Shown piece by piece: positions 1 through 7,039 of a stretch of 10,138 bases of DNA (its first letter is position 1; each line of letters starts with the position of its first letter). The notes under the pieces were generated by a model. It was given only the letters and a program-made list of their open reading frames with translations, searched no databases and was not told where the DNA came from. The stretch lies in the NCBI GenBank assembly GCA_020849935.1, contig JADZFJ010000438.1:1-10138 (forward strand), read 5' to 3'. This stretch comes from Crocinitomix sp. Lineage in GTDB: Bacteria; Bacteroidota; Bacteroidia; Flavobacteriales_D; Crocinitomicaceae. Both the position numbers and the translations under genes were made by a program.

Positions 1-226
1 CAAAAGCTCTTTTTGGACGTAAGGTATCGCGAAGGTTTTTCACCTGATCTTCATCCACTGTCATATACGCCAAACAATGCAATTCGGCTTCGGAGGCAGT
101 GCCTTGGTTATAAATTGGAAGATTTGAACGTTCCATAAATTCACCCAAATGTTTGAGGTGATGCTGAGCGGTTTCAGGAGCAGTATCTCCGTAAAAATCC
201 CAAATGAGTCTTATTTTTCTGTTCAC
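1..226 (-). CDS. Unrecognised conserved-looking protein, 3' part outside window
   Basis: An open frame on the minus strand starts with GTG at 226-224, overlapping the TGA stop (225-223) of the upstream nuclease gene in a GTGA arrangement, and stays open for 75 codons to the window edge. The product begins (V/M)NRKIRLIWDFYGDTAPETA, continues with a His-rich stretch (QHHLKHLGEF, residues 21-30), and later has an acidic segment (TVDEDQ, about residues 54-59). There is no signal peptide or membrane segment, so it is probably cytoplasmic. I do not recognise the family and assign no function. The stop/start overlap suggests translational coupling to the nuclease gene, although a secreted nuclease and a cytoplasmic protein need not share a job. 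The C-terminus is missing, so the full length is unknown. Codon choice looks like that of its neighbours. A start further downstream is possible but would leave a gap after the nuclease. Confidence 0.6.
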   Translation of the reverse strand, partial: MNRKIRLIWDFYGDTAPETAQHHLKHLGEFMERSNLPIYNQGTASEAELHCLAYMTVDEDQVKNLRDTLRPKRAF

Positions 227-1272
227 AAAATGCTGATTTTTTTCACTTCTCTTCCCTGATTACTCTCGAGGTTGAGTAAATAAATACCTGCTGGAATTTC
301 TTCCAAGTAAAGGGTGAATGTGGTTGTTTGTTCTGATGGATTCCAAGTGGCTATTTTGTTTCCTTGAAGATCGAATAAGTCAACTGAAAGGATGTTTTCT
401 GAAGAGCTAGACGAAACGTAAATTTCGTTGTTCAACACTGGATTTGGGTAAACCGAAAAGTGGTTGTCCGTATAATTTTCTTGAATTGACAATCCACCCC
501 AGGTATCTTCTGCCAACATTCCTCCCCAAATTCGGTTGGCAATGCGTGGATTATCGATGAAAGGATTTCGGTTGCCAATGGCTTCGTAAATTCGGTTGTT
601 TCGGTTGATTTCAAAAGCGGACACATTGTCTTCTGCGTTCCATTCTAACAATAAATCAATCATATTTCCGTCGATGGCATTGGTTGCGCCAACAGCTACC
701 ACACTTGGTAAACAGCGATTTCCGTAACGCACGTACATGTACATGACAATTCGTGCGACATCGCCTTTCCATTCGTCGCCGGGGTACCAATTTGGACCAG
801 AAACGCCAGCATTTCCGCTGCCATTCACAAATTTTCGGTTATCGCGTGTGCCGTTAGTGGTCACATCCGAAGCACGCAAATTATGTGGATCTGAGCCAGG
901 ACCAGAAGTACCCAAATCAGGCGAACCTAGTGATTTTGGAAAAACATGTTCACGATTCCATTGTCCAGATGAACCGCCATTGTCATTTTTATCGCGCGTA
1001 CGATCGTTCGTAACGTCTCCATCTGCATCATTATACCCATACACTAAAAGGACATTGGCAGCATTGGTTGGATCGAGATCGGCCAATTTTAATACATCCC
1101 AAACTTCATCGTACGTGGTTGGGGAAGTGTGTGTGCTGGTAATCAACGCACTTAGTTCATTTTTTAATTCAATTTCGACTAAGGTAAAGTCAACACTGCT
1201 ATAATAAGCAGGAATTTGACCAAAAGAAAAATAAACAGAGGTTGCAAAAAGAACAAAAAATATGTTTTTCAT
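223..1272 (-). CDS. Secreted endonuclease I-family nuclease with T9SS sorting domain
   Basis: The 349-residue product should be an extracellular or surface DNase/RNase of the endonuclease I (EndoI, beta-beta-alpha-metal) family. Residues 1-18 are a signal peptide (MKNIFFVLFATSVYFSFG, then Gln-Ile). The nuclease region is about 40-250. It contains WNREHVFPKS (105-114; His109 is the probable catalytic base), SDPHNLRASD (127-136), NRKF (145-148), a WKGDVARIVMYM segment (168-179) and the family signature around GNRNPFIDNP (233-242). From about 272 to the end is a T9SS type A sorting domain: it opens with FSVYPNP (272-278), carries DLQGNKI and the IPAGIYLL core (326-333), and ends in a basic KKISIL tail. 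That domain is known to direct export across the outer membrane and is usually cleaved off. The family and export route are clear. The substrate, such as environmental or biofilm DNA, is inferred. The ATG at 1272 directly precedes the signal peptide. Confidence 0.93.
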   Translation of the reverse strand: MKNIFFVLFATSVYFSFGQIPAYYSSVDFTLVEIELKNELSALITSTHTSPTTYDEVWDVLKLADLDPTNAANVLLVYGYNDADGDVTNDRTRDKNDNGGSSGQWNREHVFPKSLGSPDLGTSGPGSDPHNLRASDVTTNGTRDNRKFVNGSGNAGVSGPNWYPGDEWKGDVARIVMYMYVRYGNRCLPSVVAVGATNAIDGNMIDLLLEWNAEDNVSAFEINRNNRIYEAIGNRNPFIDNPRIANRIWGGMLAEDTWGGLSIQENYTDNHFSVYPNPVLNNEIYVSSSSSENILSVDLFDLQGNKIATWNPSEQTTTFTLYLEEIPAGIYLLNLESNQGREVKKISIL

Positions 1273-1293
1273 GTGGTCAAAAATTTTAGACGA

Positions 1294-1301
1294 TAAAGGT
1301 A
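1294..1301 (-). promoter_or_regulatory. Weak candidate -7 box for the nuclease gene
   Basis: On the minus strand the sequence reads TACCTTTA, a 7/8 match to the Bacteroidota -7 consensus TAnnTTTG, ending 21 bases before the ATG of the endonuclease gene. No clear TTG -33 element lies about 19-20 bases further upstream, where the border of the hairpin-rich element begins. Position is the main support, so this is a tentative call. Confidence 0.25.
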
Positions 1302-1320
1302 GTTAAAAAAATTGGAATCT

Positions 1321-1536
1321 ATTAATTCGCTTCCCATAGGCACGAGCGGGAATCTCGCGCCATCTGGAGTTTGATTGAGCGGATTTTCGGGGAGTTGATT
1401 TTGCAAACGGGATAGAAGCGGAGCTCTCAAAATGTGGGCTGCTCTCCAACTCGTTGGGGAGCCAAGTACACATTTTGAAGCGGGAGTGGATAGCCCGCCC
1501 GCCCCCAACTTGTTGGGGGGGATTTGCCCAAAAAAA
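1321..1536. repeat. GC-rich multi-hairpin intergenic element (putative dispersed Bacteroidota repeat)
   Basis: Between the M23 peptidase stop and the nuclease gene lies about 215 bases whose composition is visibly richer in G and C than the flanking genes. It contains three hairpins. At 1339-1361, GGCACGAG pairs with CTCGCGCC (one mismatch). At 1427-1478 is a nested inverted repeat, listed separately. At 1502-1519, CCCCCAAC-TT-GTTGGGGG is a perfect 8-bp stem with a two-base loop. The right edge is a run of seven A (T on the minus strand) beside GCCC. Short open frames inside (1269-1508 and 1303-1560, minus) give Pro/Ser/Arg-rich translations with no domain and run through the hairpins, so I do not call them genes. 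The wording of the element (for example GGGCTATCC and TTTTTTTGGGC on the minus strand) resembles intergenic repeats I recall from Bacteroidota genomes. Only one copy is visible here, so dispersal is inferred. Confidence 0.55.
1427..1478. repeat. Nested inverted repeat within the intergenic element
   Basis: The outer arms TCAAAATGTG (1427-1436) and CACATTTTGA (1469-1478) are perfect 10-bp reverse complements. Inside, GCTCTCCAAC (1441-1450) faces GTTGGGGAGC (1453-1462) across a two-base loop, with nine Watson-Crick pairs and one T/G position that would be a G-U wobble in RNA. A small asymmetric internal loop (four bases on one side, six on the other) separates the two stems. The wobble suggests that an RNA form could be relevant, but DNA cruciform or transposon-end roles are not excluded. 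Confidence 0.8.
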
Positions 1537-1557
1537 CCTAATCGAATGACTGATTGG
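1530..1557 (-). terminator. Possible intrinsic terminator of the M23 peptidase gene
   Basis: Read on the minus strand, CCAATC (1557-1552) can pair with GATTAGG (1543-1537, one bulged A) around an 8-base loop, immediately followed by seven T (1536-1530). The hairpin overlaps the TAG stop codon (1540-1538). The stem is short, so it would be a weak terminator. The T-run also forms the border of the neighbouring hairpin element, which may contribute to ending transcription. Confidence 0.35.
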
Positions 1558-2509
1558 CATTTTTAGCCATTTGCAATAATTTTTCGTATTCGGCTGGTGA
1601 GATGTCAGAATGGAAGAAGTGAATTGGATCGATTTTTACTCCATTTTTTTCAATTTCGTAATGCAAGTGTGGAGCTGTAGATTTTCCTGTACTTCCCACC
1701 AAACCAATGAGTTGACCACGGGTAATTTTGTCGCCTTTTTTAACTTTAAAGGCACTTAAATGCGCATACCGAGAAACGTATCCAAATCCGTGATCGATAA
1801 GGACACAATTACCATATCCCCAGGCATTTTGCTCCAAATCTTTTACCACCCCATTGCCTGTTGAATAGACATTTGTTCCTTCATCGGCAGTGAAATCCAA
1901 GCCCCAATGCATCCGCGCTGTTTTGTAAATAGGATCGATTCGCATACCAAAACCGGATGAAATTTGATTTAAATCTTTATTAGAAACGGGTTGAATGGCC
2001 GGAATACATGCCAACATTTTTTCTTTTTCCTTCGCTAAAGCGATCACTTCATCAAAAGAAATGGATTGTGCGTAGATTTTTTTTTCAATTTCTTTCAGTC
2101 GTTTATTCAGTTCAATTAAACGATCCGAGAATTGTGTTCCCTCTAAATGCGCAAAATCATCGCCACCACCAGTGCCCATTTGCCTTAAATTTTCAGGAAA
2201 TGGTTCGGCATTAAAAACTACGCGGTAAATTTCATCATCTCTTTTTTGCAAATCTGTTAACACCCTTTCGGCCAAGGCATAGTCCTCATTCATTTGCGTA
2301 ATTTGAGCAGATACATTGGCGTATTCAATTTCAAGATTTTTTTCGCGGGTTGATTTGAATAAGGTGGAGAAAAGTAGGTAAAAAAGAAATCCCAAAACAA
2401 TTGCAGGAGCCGCCACCAAAATTACTCTTAGCAATTTTTCTCGCCAAGAGACTTCCACTTTATCGTAGGATAAGGTGACTGGATTGTATCTGAATTTTTG
2501 TTTTTTCAT
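1538..2509 (-). CDS. Membrane-anchored M23 (LytM-type) peptidoglycan endopeptidase
   Basis: The 323-residue product is a zinc metallopeptidase of family M23, expected to cut peptide cross-links in peptidoglycan from the periplasmic face of the inner membrane. Residues 1-25 are a short basic cytoplasmic tail (with YNPVTLSYDKVEV, typical of the Bacteroidota version). About 27-51 is a single membrane helix, and about 55-165 is mostly Glu/Lys/Leu-rich and probably coiled coil. The peptidase domain spans about 184-297. All expected active-site residues are present: His201 and Asp205 in HWGLD and His283 in HLHYE as zinc ligands, with His250 (YAHL) and His281 as catalytic histidines. An enzymatically active protein is therefore likely, unlike degenerate activator-type LytM proteins. 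It is transcribed divergently from alaS, a pairing I recall from other flavobacterial genomes. The ATG at 2509 gives the complete conserved N-terminus. The exact bond cut and any role in division or secretion are not shown here. Confidence 0.92.
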   Translation of the reverse strand: MKKQKFRYNPVTLSYDKVEVSWREKLLRVILVAAPAIVLGFLFYLLFSTLFKSTREKNLEIEYANVSAQITQMNEDYALAERVLTDLQKRDDEIYRVVFNAEPFPENLRQMGTGGGDDFAHLEGTQFSDRLIELNKRLKEIEKKIYAQSISFDEVIALAKEKEKMLACIPAIQPVSNKDLNQISSGFGMRIDPIYKTARMHWGLDFTADEGTNVYSTGNGVVKDLEQNAWGYGNCVLIDHGFGYVSRYAHLSAFKVKKGDKITRGQLIGLVGSTGKSTAPHLHYEIEKNGVKIDPIHFFHSDISPAEYEKLLQMAKNANQSFD

Positions 2510-2578
2510 TCAATCTTCATTCGTACTTTCTTCATCTTTTTCGTTTTGTTTTATGCATAAAAACAACTTGCGAAAGTG

Positions 2579-2608
2579 TAAATTTAAGGATAAAGAATAC
2601 ATTTGCAA
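2579..2608 (-). promoter_or_regulatory. Candidate promoter of the M23 peptidase gene
   Basis: On the minus strand a TTG (2608-2606) is followed after 19 bases by TAAATTTA (2586-2579), a 7/8 match to the Bacteroidota -7 box TAnnTTTG with plausible -33 spacing. Transcription would start roughly 60 bases before the ATG at 2509. The element directly abuts the -7 box of alaS on the other strand, so the two polymerase footprints would overlap. Confidence 0.35.
2598..2605 (+). promoter_or_regulatory. alaS: Candidate -7 box of the alaS promoter
   Basis: TACATTTG is a perfect match to the Bacteroidota primary-sigma -7 consensus TAnnTTTG and ends 34 bases before the alaS ATG, predicting a leader of about 25-30 bases. 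The nearest upstream TTG (2568-2570) is 27 bases away, longer than usual, so the -33 element is weak. The leader has no strong Shine-Dalgarno sequence, as is normal in this phylum. Confidence 0.5.
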
Positions 2609-2639
2609 AGGAATTAACAATAGTTAACATAAGACGAGA

Positions 2640-5258
2640 ATGAAAATCAACGAGATACGTCAAATATTTTTAGATTTCTTTGAAGAAAAAGGACATAAAG
2701 TGGTGCCATCTGCGCCAATGGTGATTAAAAATGACCCAACTTTGATGTTTACCAATGCGGGTATGAATCAGTTTAAAGATTATTTTTTAGGCTATAACGA
2801 AGCAAAGGATAAACGTGTTGCGAATACGCAAAAATGTCTGCGCGTTTCGGGGAAGCACAACGACTTGGAAGAGGTGGGGGTAGATACCTATCACCATACC
2901 ATGTTTGAAATGCTTGGCAACTGGTCGTTTGGCGATTATTTTAAAGAAGAGGCGATTGACTGGGCGTGGGAATTGTTAACGAAAGTATATAAATTAGATA
3001 TTGACCGAATTTACATCACTGTTTTTGAAGGAGATGCTGAGGATAAGTTAGATAGAGATGATGAATCGATTGAAATTTGGAAAAAGTATGTTGATCCAAA
3101 TCGCATTATTTTAGCGAATAAAAAGGATAATTTTTGGGAGATGGGGGACACTGGTCCATGCGGTCCGTGTTCAGAGATTCACGTCGACATTCGCCATCAA
3201 TCAGAAAGAGATAAAATTGATGGGAAATCGTTGGTAAATGCCGATCATCCGCAAGTAATTGAGATTTGGAATTTGGTTTTTATGCAGTTTAATCGTAAAG
3301 CCAACCGTGAATTAGAACGATTACCCGCAACGCACGTGGATACAGGAATGGGCTTGGAACGTTTGGCGATGGTGATTCAAGGAAAACAATCAAATTACGA
3401 CAGCAATTTATTCCAAAGCTTGATTCAGCATTTGGAAAAACAATCGAACAAGGCGTATGGAAAAGATGAAAAAACGGACATTGCATTGCGCGTAATTGCG
3501 GATCATGTGCGCGCGATTTCTTTTTCGATCGCTGATGGACAATTACCATCGAATAACAAGGCTGGGTATGTAATTCGCCGAATTTTGAGACGTGCTGTAC
3601 GTTATGGGTACCAAACCCTCGATTTTAAAGAACCGTTTATTTGGGAATTATCAGGCGTTTTAGCTGAAGAAATGGGCGGGGCTTTTCCGGAATTAATTCA
3701 ACAGAAAGAATTGATAGGCAAGGTAATAAAAGAAGAAGAAATTAGTTTTTTCCGAACCTTGGCGATAGGGATTACCCGAATTGACGAATTGATGAACCAA
3801 TTGCGCAAAGACGGAATTAGTGAAATTCCTGGTGAGCATGTCTTTCGATTGAGCGACACGTTTGGTTTTCCAGTGGATTTGACCGAATTAATTGCACGTG
3901 AGAATGGATTTACAATTGATCACGAAGGTGCTAAACAGGCGAAACAAATTGCCATAAAAATTGCGCAAGATGCCACTAAAATTGAATCGGACGATTGGGT
4001 AATTTTAAGACCCGACGAAACCGAGAATTTTATCGGATACGATTTTTCTGAGGCAACCGTTAAGATTATAAAACATCGAAAAGTTGTTCAGAATAATAAA
4101 TCATTTTATCAATTAGTTTTGGACAAAACCCCTTTTTATGCCGAGGGTGGAGGACAAGTTGGGGATGCTGGGGTCTTGGTTTCGGAAACGGAAAAAGTCG
4201 AAATTTTTGATACCAAACGCGAAAATAATTTGGTGGTTCATTTAACGAATAAATTACCGCTTTCGCCTTTTGACGAATTTAAAGGGATGATTAATACGGA
4301 GAAACGTCGCCTTTCTGAGGCGAATCATTCGGCGACCCATTTATTGCACCACGAATTACGAAAAATCCTAGGGACACATGTGGAGCAAAAAGGATCTTTG
4401 GTAAATGAAAATTATTTACGCTTCGATTTTTCACATTTTTCGAAAGTGAGTGAAGAAGAGTTGGAAGAAATTGAAAATTTGGTGAATCAGTCGATTGAGG
4501 AAAATATTTCGTTGGTAGAACGTCGAGCAGTTTCCATGGATACCGCGAAAGAATTGGGTGCAATGGCCTTGTTCGGCGAAAAATATGGGGACAAAGTTCG
4601 GGTAATTCAATTCGGTCCATCGGTTGAATTATGTGGCGGTACGCACGTAAAATCAACTGGAGACATTCGCTTATTCAAAATTACATCGGAAGGTTCAGTT
4701 GCAGCGGGTGTTCGCCGAATTGAGGCGATTACTTCCTCAACGGCAATGGCTTATTTTAAATCACATGCAGCACAATTTGAAAGAATTAATAGCTTGTTAA
4801 AAAAGCCAGTAGATGTGGTGAAAGCAGTGGAAGAATTAAACGAACGCAATGCCCAGTTAACGAAAGAAATTGAAGGTTTAAAACGTGAGCAGGTAAAACA
4901 ATTAAAATCAGAAATTCTATCGCAAGTAAAACAAATTAACGATGTTAACTTTATTAGTGTTATCTTAGACTTGGATGCAGGATCGATCAAAGACCTTTGT
5001 TTCCAATTAAAGAGTGAAGTAAATCAGCTTTTTGCGGTGATTGGTGGAAAATTTGATGGGAAAGCGACCTTGAGTATCATAATTGATGAAGATTTGGCAA
5101 AAGCGAAAGATTTCCATGCAGGGAATTTAGTTCGCGAAGCCTCTAAGTTAATTCAAGGCGGCGGCGGCGGACAACCATTTTTTGCAACGGCTGGTGGAAA
5201 AGATAGCAGTGGCTTGACGGCTGCAATTGAAAAAGTGAAACAATTGAGTGGTTTATAA
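2640..5258 (+). CDS. alaS: Alanine--tRNA ligase
   Basis: The 872-residue product is full-length alanyl-tRNA synthetase, a cytoplasmic class II enzyme that charges tRNA-Ala and hydrolyses mischarged Ser- or Gly-tRNA-Ala. The N-terminal aminoacylation domain (about 1-240) starts with the family pattern around IRQIFLDFF and contains NDPTLMFTNAGM (31-42), GDTGPCGPCSEIH (169-181) and THVDTGMGLERL (231-242). About 250-460 is the tRNA-recognition region. The editing domain (about 490-700) holds GGGQVGD (503-509), the zinc motif HSATH (His563, His567) and CGGTH (Cys665, His669), so editing looks intact. About 705-765 is a coiled coil. The C-Ala (DHHA1) domain follows, with its Gly-rich loop GGGGGQPFFATAGGKD at 840-855. 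Length is normal for bacterial AlaRS and nothing is missing. The ATG at 2640 is supported by the conserved N-terminus and the upstream -7 box. The gene is probably cotranscribed with the small membrane protein that starts one base after its stop. Confidence 0.98.
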   Translation: MKINEIRQIFLDFFEEKGHKVVPSAPMVIKNDPTLMFTNAGMNQFKDYFLGYNEAKDKRVANTQKCLRVSGKHNDLEEVGVDTYHHTMFEMLGNWSFGDYFKEEAIDWAWELLTKVYKLDIDRIYITVFEGDAEDKLDRDDESIEIWKKYVDPNRIILANKKDNFWEMGDTGPCGPCSEIHVDIRHQSERDKIDGKSLVNADHPQVIEIWNLVFMQFNRKANRELERLPATHVDTGMGLERLAMVIQGKQSNYDSNLFQSLIQHLEKQSNKAYGKDEKTDIALRVIADHVRAISFSIADGQLPSNNKAGYVIRRILRRAVRYGYQTLDFKEPFIWELSGVLAEEMGGAFPELIQQKELIGKVIKEEEISFFRTLAIGITRIDELMNQLRKDGISEIPGEHVFRLSDTFGFPVDLTELIARENGFTIDHEGAKQAKQIAIKIAQDATKIESDDWVILRPDETENFIGYDFSEATVKIIKHRKVVQNNKSFYQLVLDKTPFYAEGGGQVGDAGVLVSETEKVEIFDTKRENNLVVHLTNKLPLSPFDEFKGMINTEKRRLSEANHSATHLLHHELRKILGTHVEQKGSLVNENYLRFDFSHFSKVSEEELEEIENLVNQSIEENISLVERRAVSMDTAKELGAMALFGEKYGDKVRVIQFGPSVELCGGTHVKSTGDIRLFKITSEGSVAAGVRRIEAITSSTAMAYFKSHAAQFERINSLLKKPVDVVKAVEELNERNAQLTKEIEGLKREQVKQLKSEILSQVKQINDVNFISVILDLDAGSIKDLCFQLKSEVNQLFAVIGGKFDGKATLSIIIDEDLAKAKDFHAGNLVREASKLIQGGGGGQPFFATAGGKDSSGLTAAIEKVKQLSGL

Positions 5259-5259
5259 G

Positions 5260-5442
5260 ATGGATTGGTTTAAAGAGAATAAACGATTGATTACAATTAT
5301 TGCAATCATTCTTGTACTGGTGTTTTTGGTTTTTATCATGTTCAAATTTTGGTCGTACACACTAACCGCCCTACTTGCGTTTGGAGCAGGGTATGCGGTT
5401 GCTAAGTTTGCCAAAAAGGATAATTCGCGGCCTATAGTTTAA
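5260..5442 (+). CDS. Small membrane protein of unknown function downstream of alaS
   Basis: This is a 60-residue protein with ATG at 5260, one base after the alaS TAA (5256-5258), so cotranscription and translational coupling with alaS are likely. A GTG at 5248 in the same frame lies inside alaS and is less plausible. The product has a short charged N-terminus (MDWFKENKRL) and a hydrophobic stretch at about 11-29, then a second at about 33-51 containing an aromatic-Gly pattern (KFWSYTLTALLAFGAGYAVA). It ends in a basic tail with AKFAKKDN. That predicts two membrane helices and a tight hairpin. The FW...GAGY part loosely resembles short membrane proteins of the DUF2273 kind, but the match is too weak to name it. 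Function is unknown. Its last 11 bases overlap the 3' end of the convergent gene on the minus strand (5432-5442). Confidence 0.65.
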   Translation: MDWFKENKRLITIIAIILVLVFLVFIMFKFWSYTLTALLAFGAGYAVAKFAKKDNSRPIV

Positions 5443-7039
5443 TACCTATTCCAAGGCCAACGTGAAATGAATTGAAAGATTTATTGAAGGTGACATTTTC
5501 AAAACTTGTGCCAATGCGTGGGCGGTATTGTAAGGTGCCAGCCAGGTAAAGGTTTTTCCAGATATTATAATTAACGTGCGAACTCAAGGCTAAATCGACA
5601 TAAAACGGTTTGTAGATTGAGGTTGATTTGGTGAAGGAGGTAAATTCGTTGTTTAATAGGTAACCTCCCGAAGAGTTCAATAAAAAGTTAAAGCGTGCGC
5701 TGGCCAAAAGCTCAAAATCAAACTTTTTGTACGAAAAATGTGTACCAAGGTGCAATGGAACCATCAAGTAACTTGCACGATTTCTACCAGTAAAATTTTC
5801 GATGATTTCTTTTTCTTCTGTGGTATAATAAAGGGTATCAATTGTAACTAAAACAGAATCTTTTACAAAAGAATAAGTACCTACGGTTTCAAACGTATCG
5901 ACAGGTGTTGAATAATACGTTCCATATATTTTTTCATAATACGAGTAGGTTTCATTGAGTACAGAATCAAGTAGGAATGTTTTCCGTTCGAAATTGTAAT
6001 TATCGCTGTAATTTGCAAGCGAAATTCCTGCCCCAATACTTAACGGAATTTTGAAACGATACATGGCATCAAAACTCGTTTGGTTGCCAATTCGATCGCT
6101 TGTAGCGGTTTTGAAAATATTGGCATCAAGCGGCGTGCTCGCCGTGTAATTCGATTGTGCAAAAGTAACGCCACTTGTCAATGTCAGCATCCACGGTTGA
6201 TAGGTTTTGTCTGGTGTGGCAATGATATTTGTAGGAATCGGATCTGTACTCGAATCACTTAAAGAAGTTCCTGCTTTCGATGGACCACTTGCTTTTTGAT
6301 CGCCTGTGCCGGTGGAATCTTTTCCTGATTCTGGCTGATTATCACCTAAGTTTTTCACTGGATCTTGATTTGCAAGAACATCCTTAGAATTTCCAAGGTC
6401 ACTTGCTAATGCGCCTGAATCAACTTTCAATTGATCACCTAAATCAATATCTCCGTTATCAGTTGAAGACGTTTTCACAAAACCTTTGTTGTTACCGCCA
6501 GTATCTCCCTTAGCTGAACCACCTTTAGATGAACCACTTGTATTTTTATCTTTTTTGGTACCAATTCCTCCAGAGCTTGTAAAATTGCCAGTTCCTCCTT
6601 TGGTATTTTTTCTTTGTTTATCTGTTGAATTGTTGGCGATGTTATTTTTTAAAGAGGAGTTAGGATTTTGTTGCACATTGTCCGTTCGATCCAGCAATGA
6701 ATTTGAATCAGAGATTAATCCTTGAGTATCTGAATTAATGCTTGAAGAAGCAGAATTAGAAGAAGAAGTGTTTATTGAAGCGAGTTGATTTAACGATGAG
6801 AATTGTGAAGAATCTTTTCGAGAAATAGCCGTTGTTGATGACCAATCAGGAATGAAAAAAAGTAAAGAAGAAACAACGATTAACCCCAAAAAGGAGCTTA
6901 AGAAATAGAAATATTTTTTGGTCTTATTAAAACCTAACGCCGCATCAATATTCGCCTTGACAAAATCAGGGACCACTACTTCCGATTCGATTAATTCGGA
7001 GCGAAAAAGGTCGTCTATATTTTTATATTCTTTACCCAT
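5432..7039 (-). CDS. Inner-membrane-anchored protein with long linker and beta-barrel-like C-terminus; putative sigma-factor regulator
   Basis: The 535-residue protein has an unusual layout. Residues 1-43 are a short cytoplasmic segment with IDDLFRSEL (8-16) and VPDFVKANIDAAL (23-35). It resembles the N-terminal segment of Bacteroidota membrane proteins often encoded next to ECF sigma genes, and has no Cys or His, so it is not a zinc anti-sigma domain. About 44-63 is one membrane helix. About 66-275 is low-complexity and rich in Ser, Asn, Gly, Asp, Thr and Lys, probably a disordered periplasmic linker. About 280-535 is an alternating aromatic/polar region with repeated beta strands, like outer-membrane beta-barrel domains, ending in FHVGLGIGIKL. 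The ATG at 7039-7037 lies inside the end of the sigma gene (8-base overlap), so the pair is translationally coupled. A role as the sigma factor's membrane regulator is inferred from order and topology. It could instead be a structural envelope protein or a sigma target. Confidence 0.8.
   Translation of the reverse strand: MGKEYKNIDDLFRSELIESEVVVPDFVKANIDAALGFNKTKKYFYFLSSFLGLIVVSSLLFFIPDWSSTTAISRKDSSQFSSLNQLASINTSSSNSASSSINSDTQGLISDSNSLLDRTDNVQQNPNSSLKNNIANNSTDKQRKNTKGGTGNFTSSGGIGTKKDKNTSGSSKGGSAKGDTGGNNKGFVKTSSTDNGDIDLGDQLKVDSGALASDLGNSKDVLANQDPVKNLGDNQPESGKDSTGTGDQKASGPSKAGTSLSDSSTDPIPTNIIATPDKTYQPWMLTLTSGVTFAQSNYTASTPLDANIFKTATSDRIGNQTSFDAMYRFKIPLSIGAGISLANYSDNYNFERKTFLLDSVLNETYSYYEKIYGTYYSTPVDTFETVGTYSFVKDSVLVTIDTLYYTTEEKEIIENFTGRNRASYLMVPLHLGTHFSYKKFDFELLASARFNFLLNSSGGYLLNNEFTSFTKSTSIYKPFYVDLALSSHVNYNIWKNLYLAGTLQYRPRIGTSFENVTFNKSFNSFHVGLGIGIKL

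Noticed and set aside
737..1204. 155-codon plus-strand open frame opposite the nuclease gene.
   Set aside because: It lies wholly within a well-supported gene, has no recognisable motif, and has no start context or neighbours supporting it.
1269..1560. Two overlapping minus-strand open frames (79 and 85 codons) in the intergenic element.
   Set aside because: They run through the hairpins in two different frames, give low-information Pro/Ser/Arg-rich translations without any domain, and one overlaps the M23 gene end. They look like by-products of GC-rich repeat DNA.
6486..6725. Plus-strand open frame rich in Pro and Leu.
   Set aside because: It is the antisense shadow of the Ser/Gly/Thr-rich linker of the barrel protein; low-complexity coding on one strand commonly leaves the other strand open.
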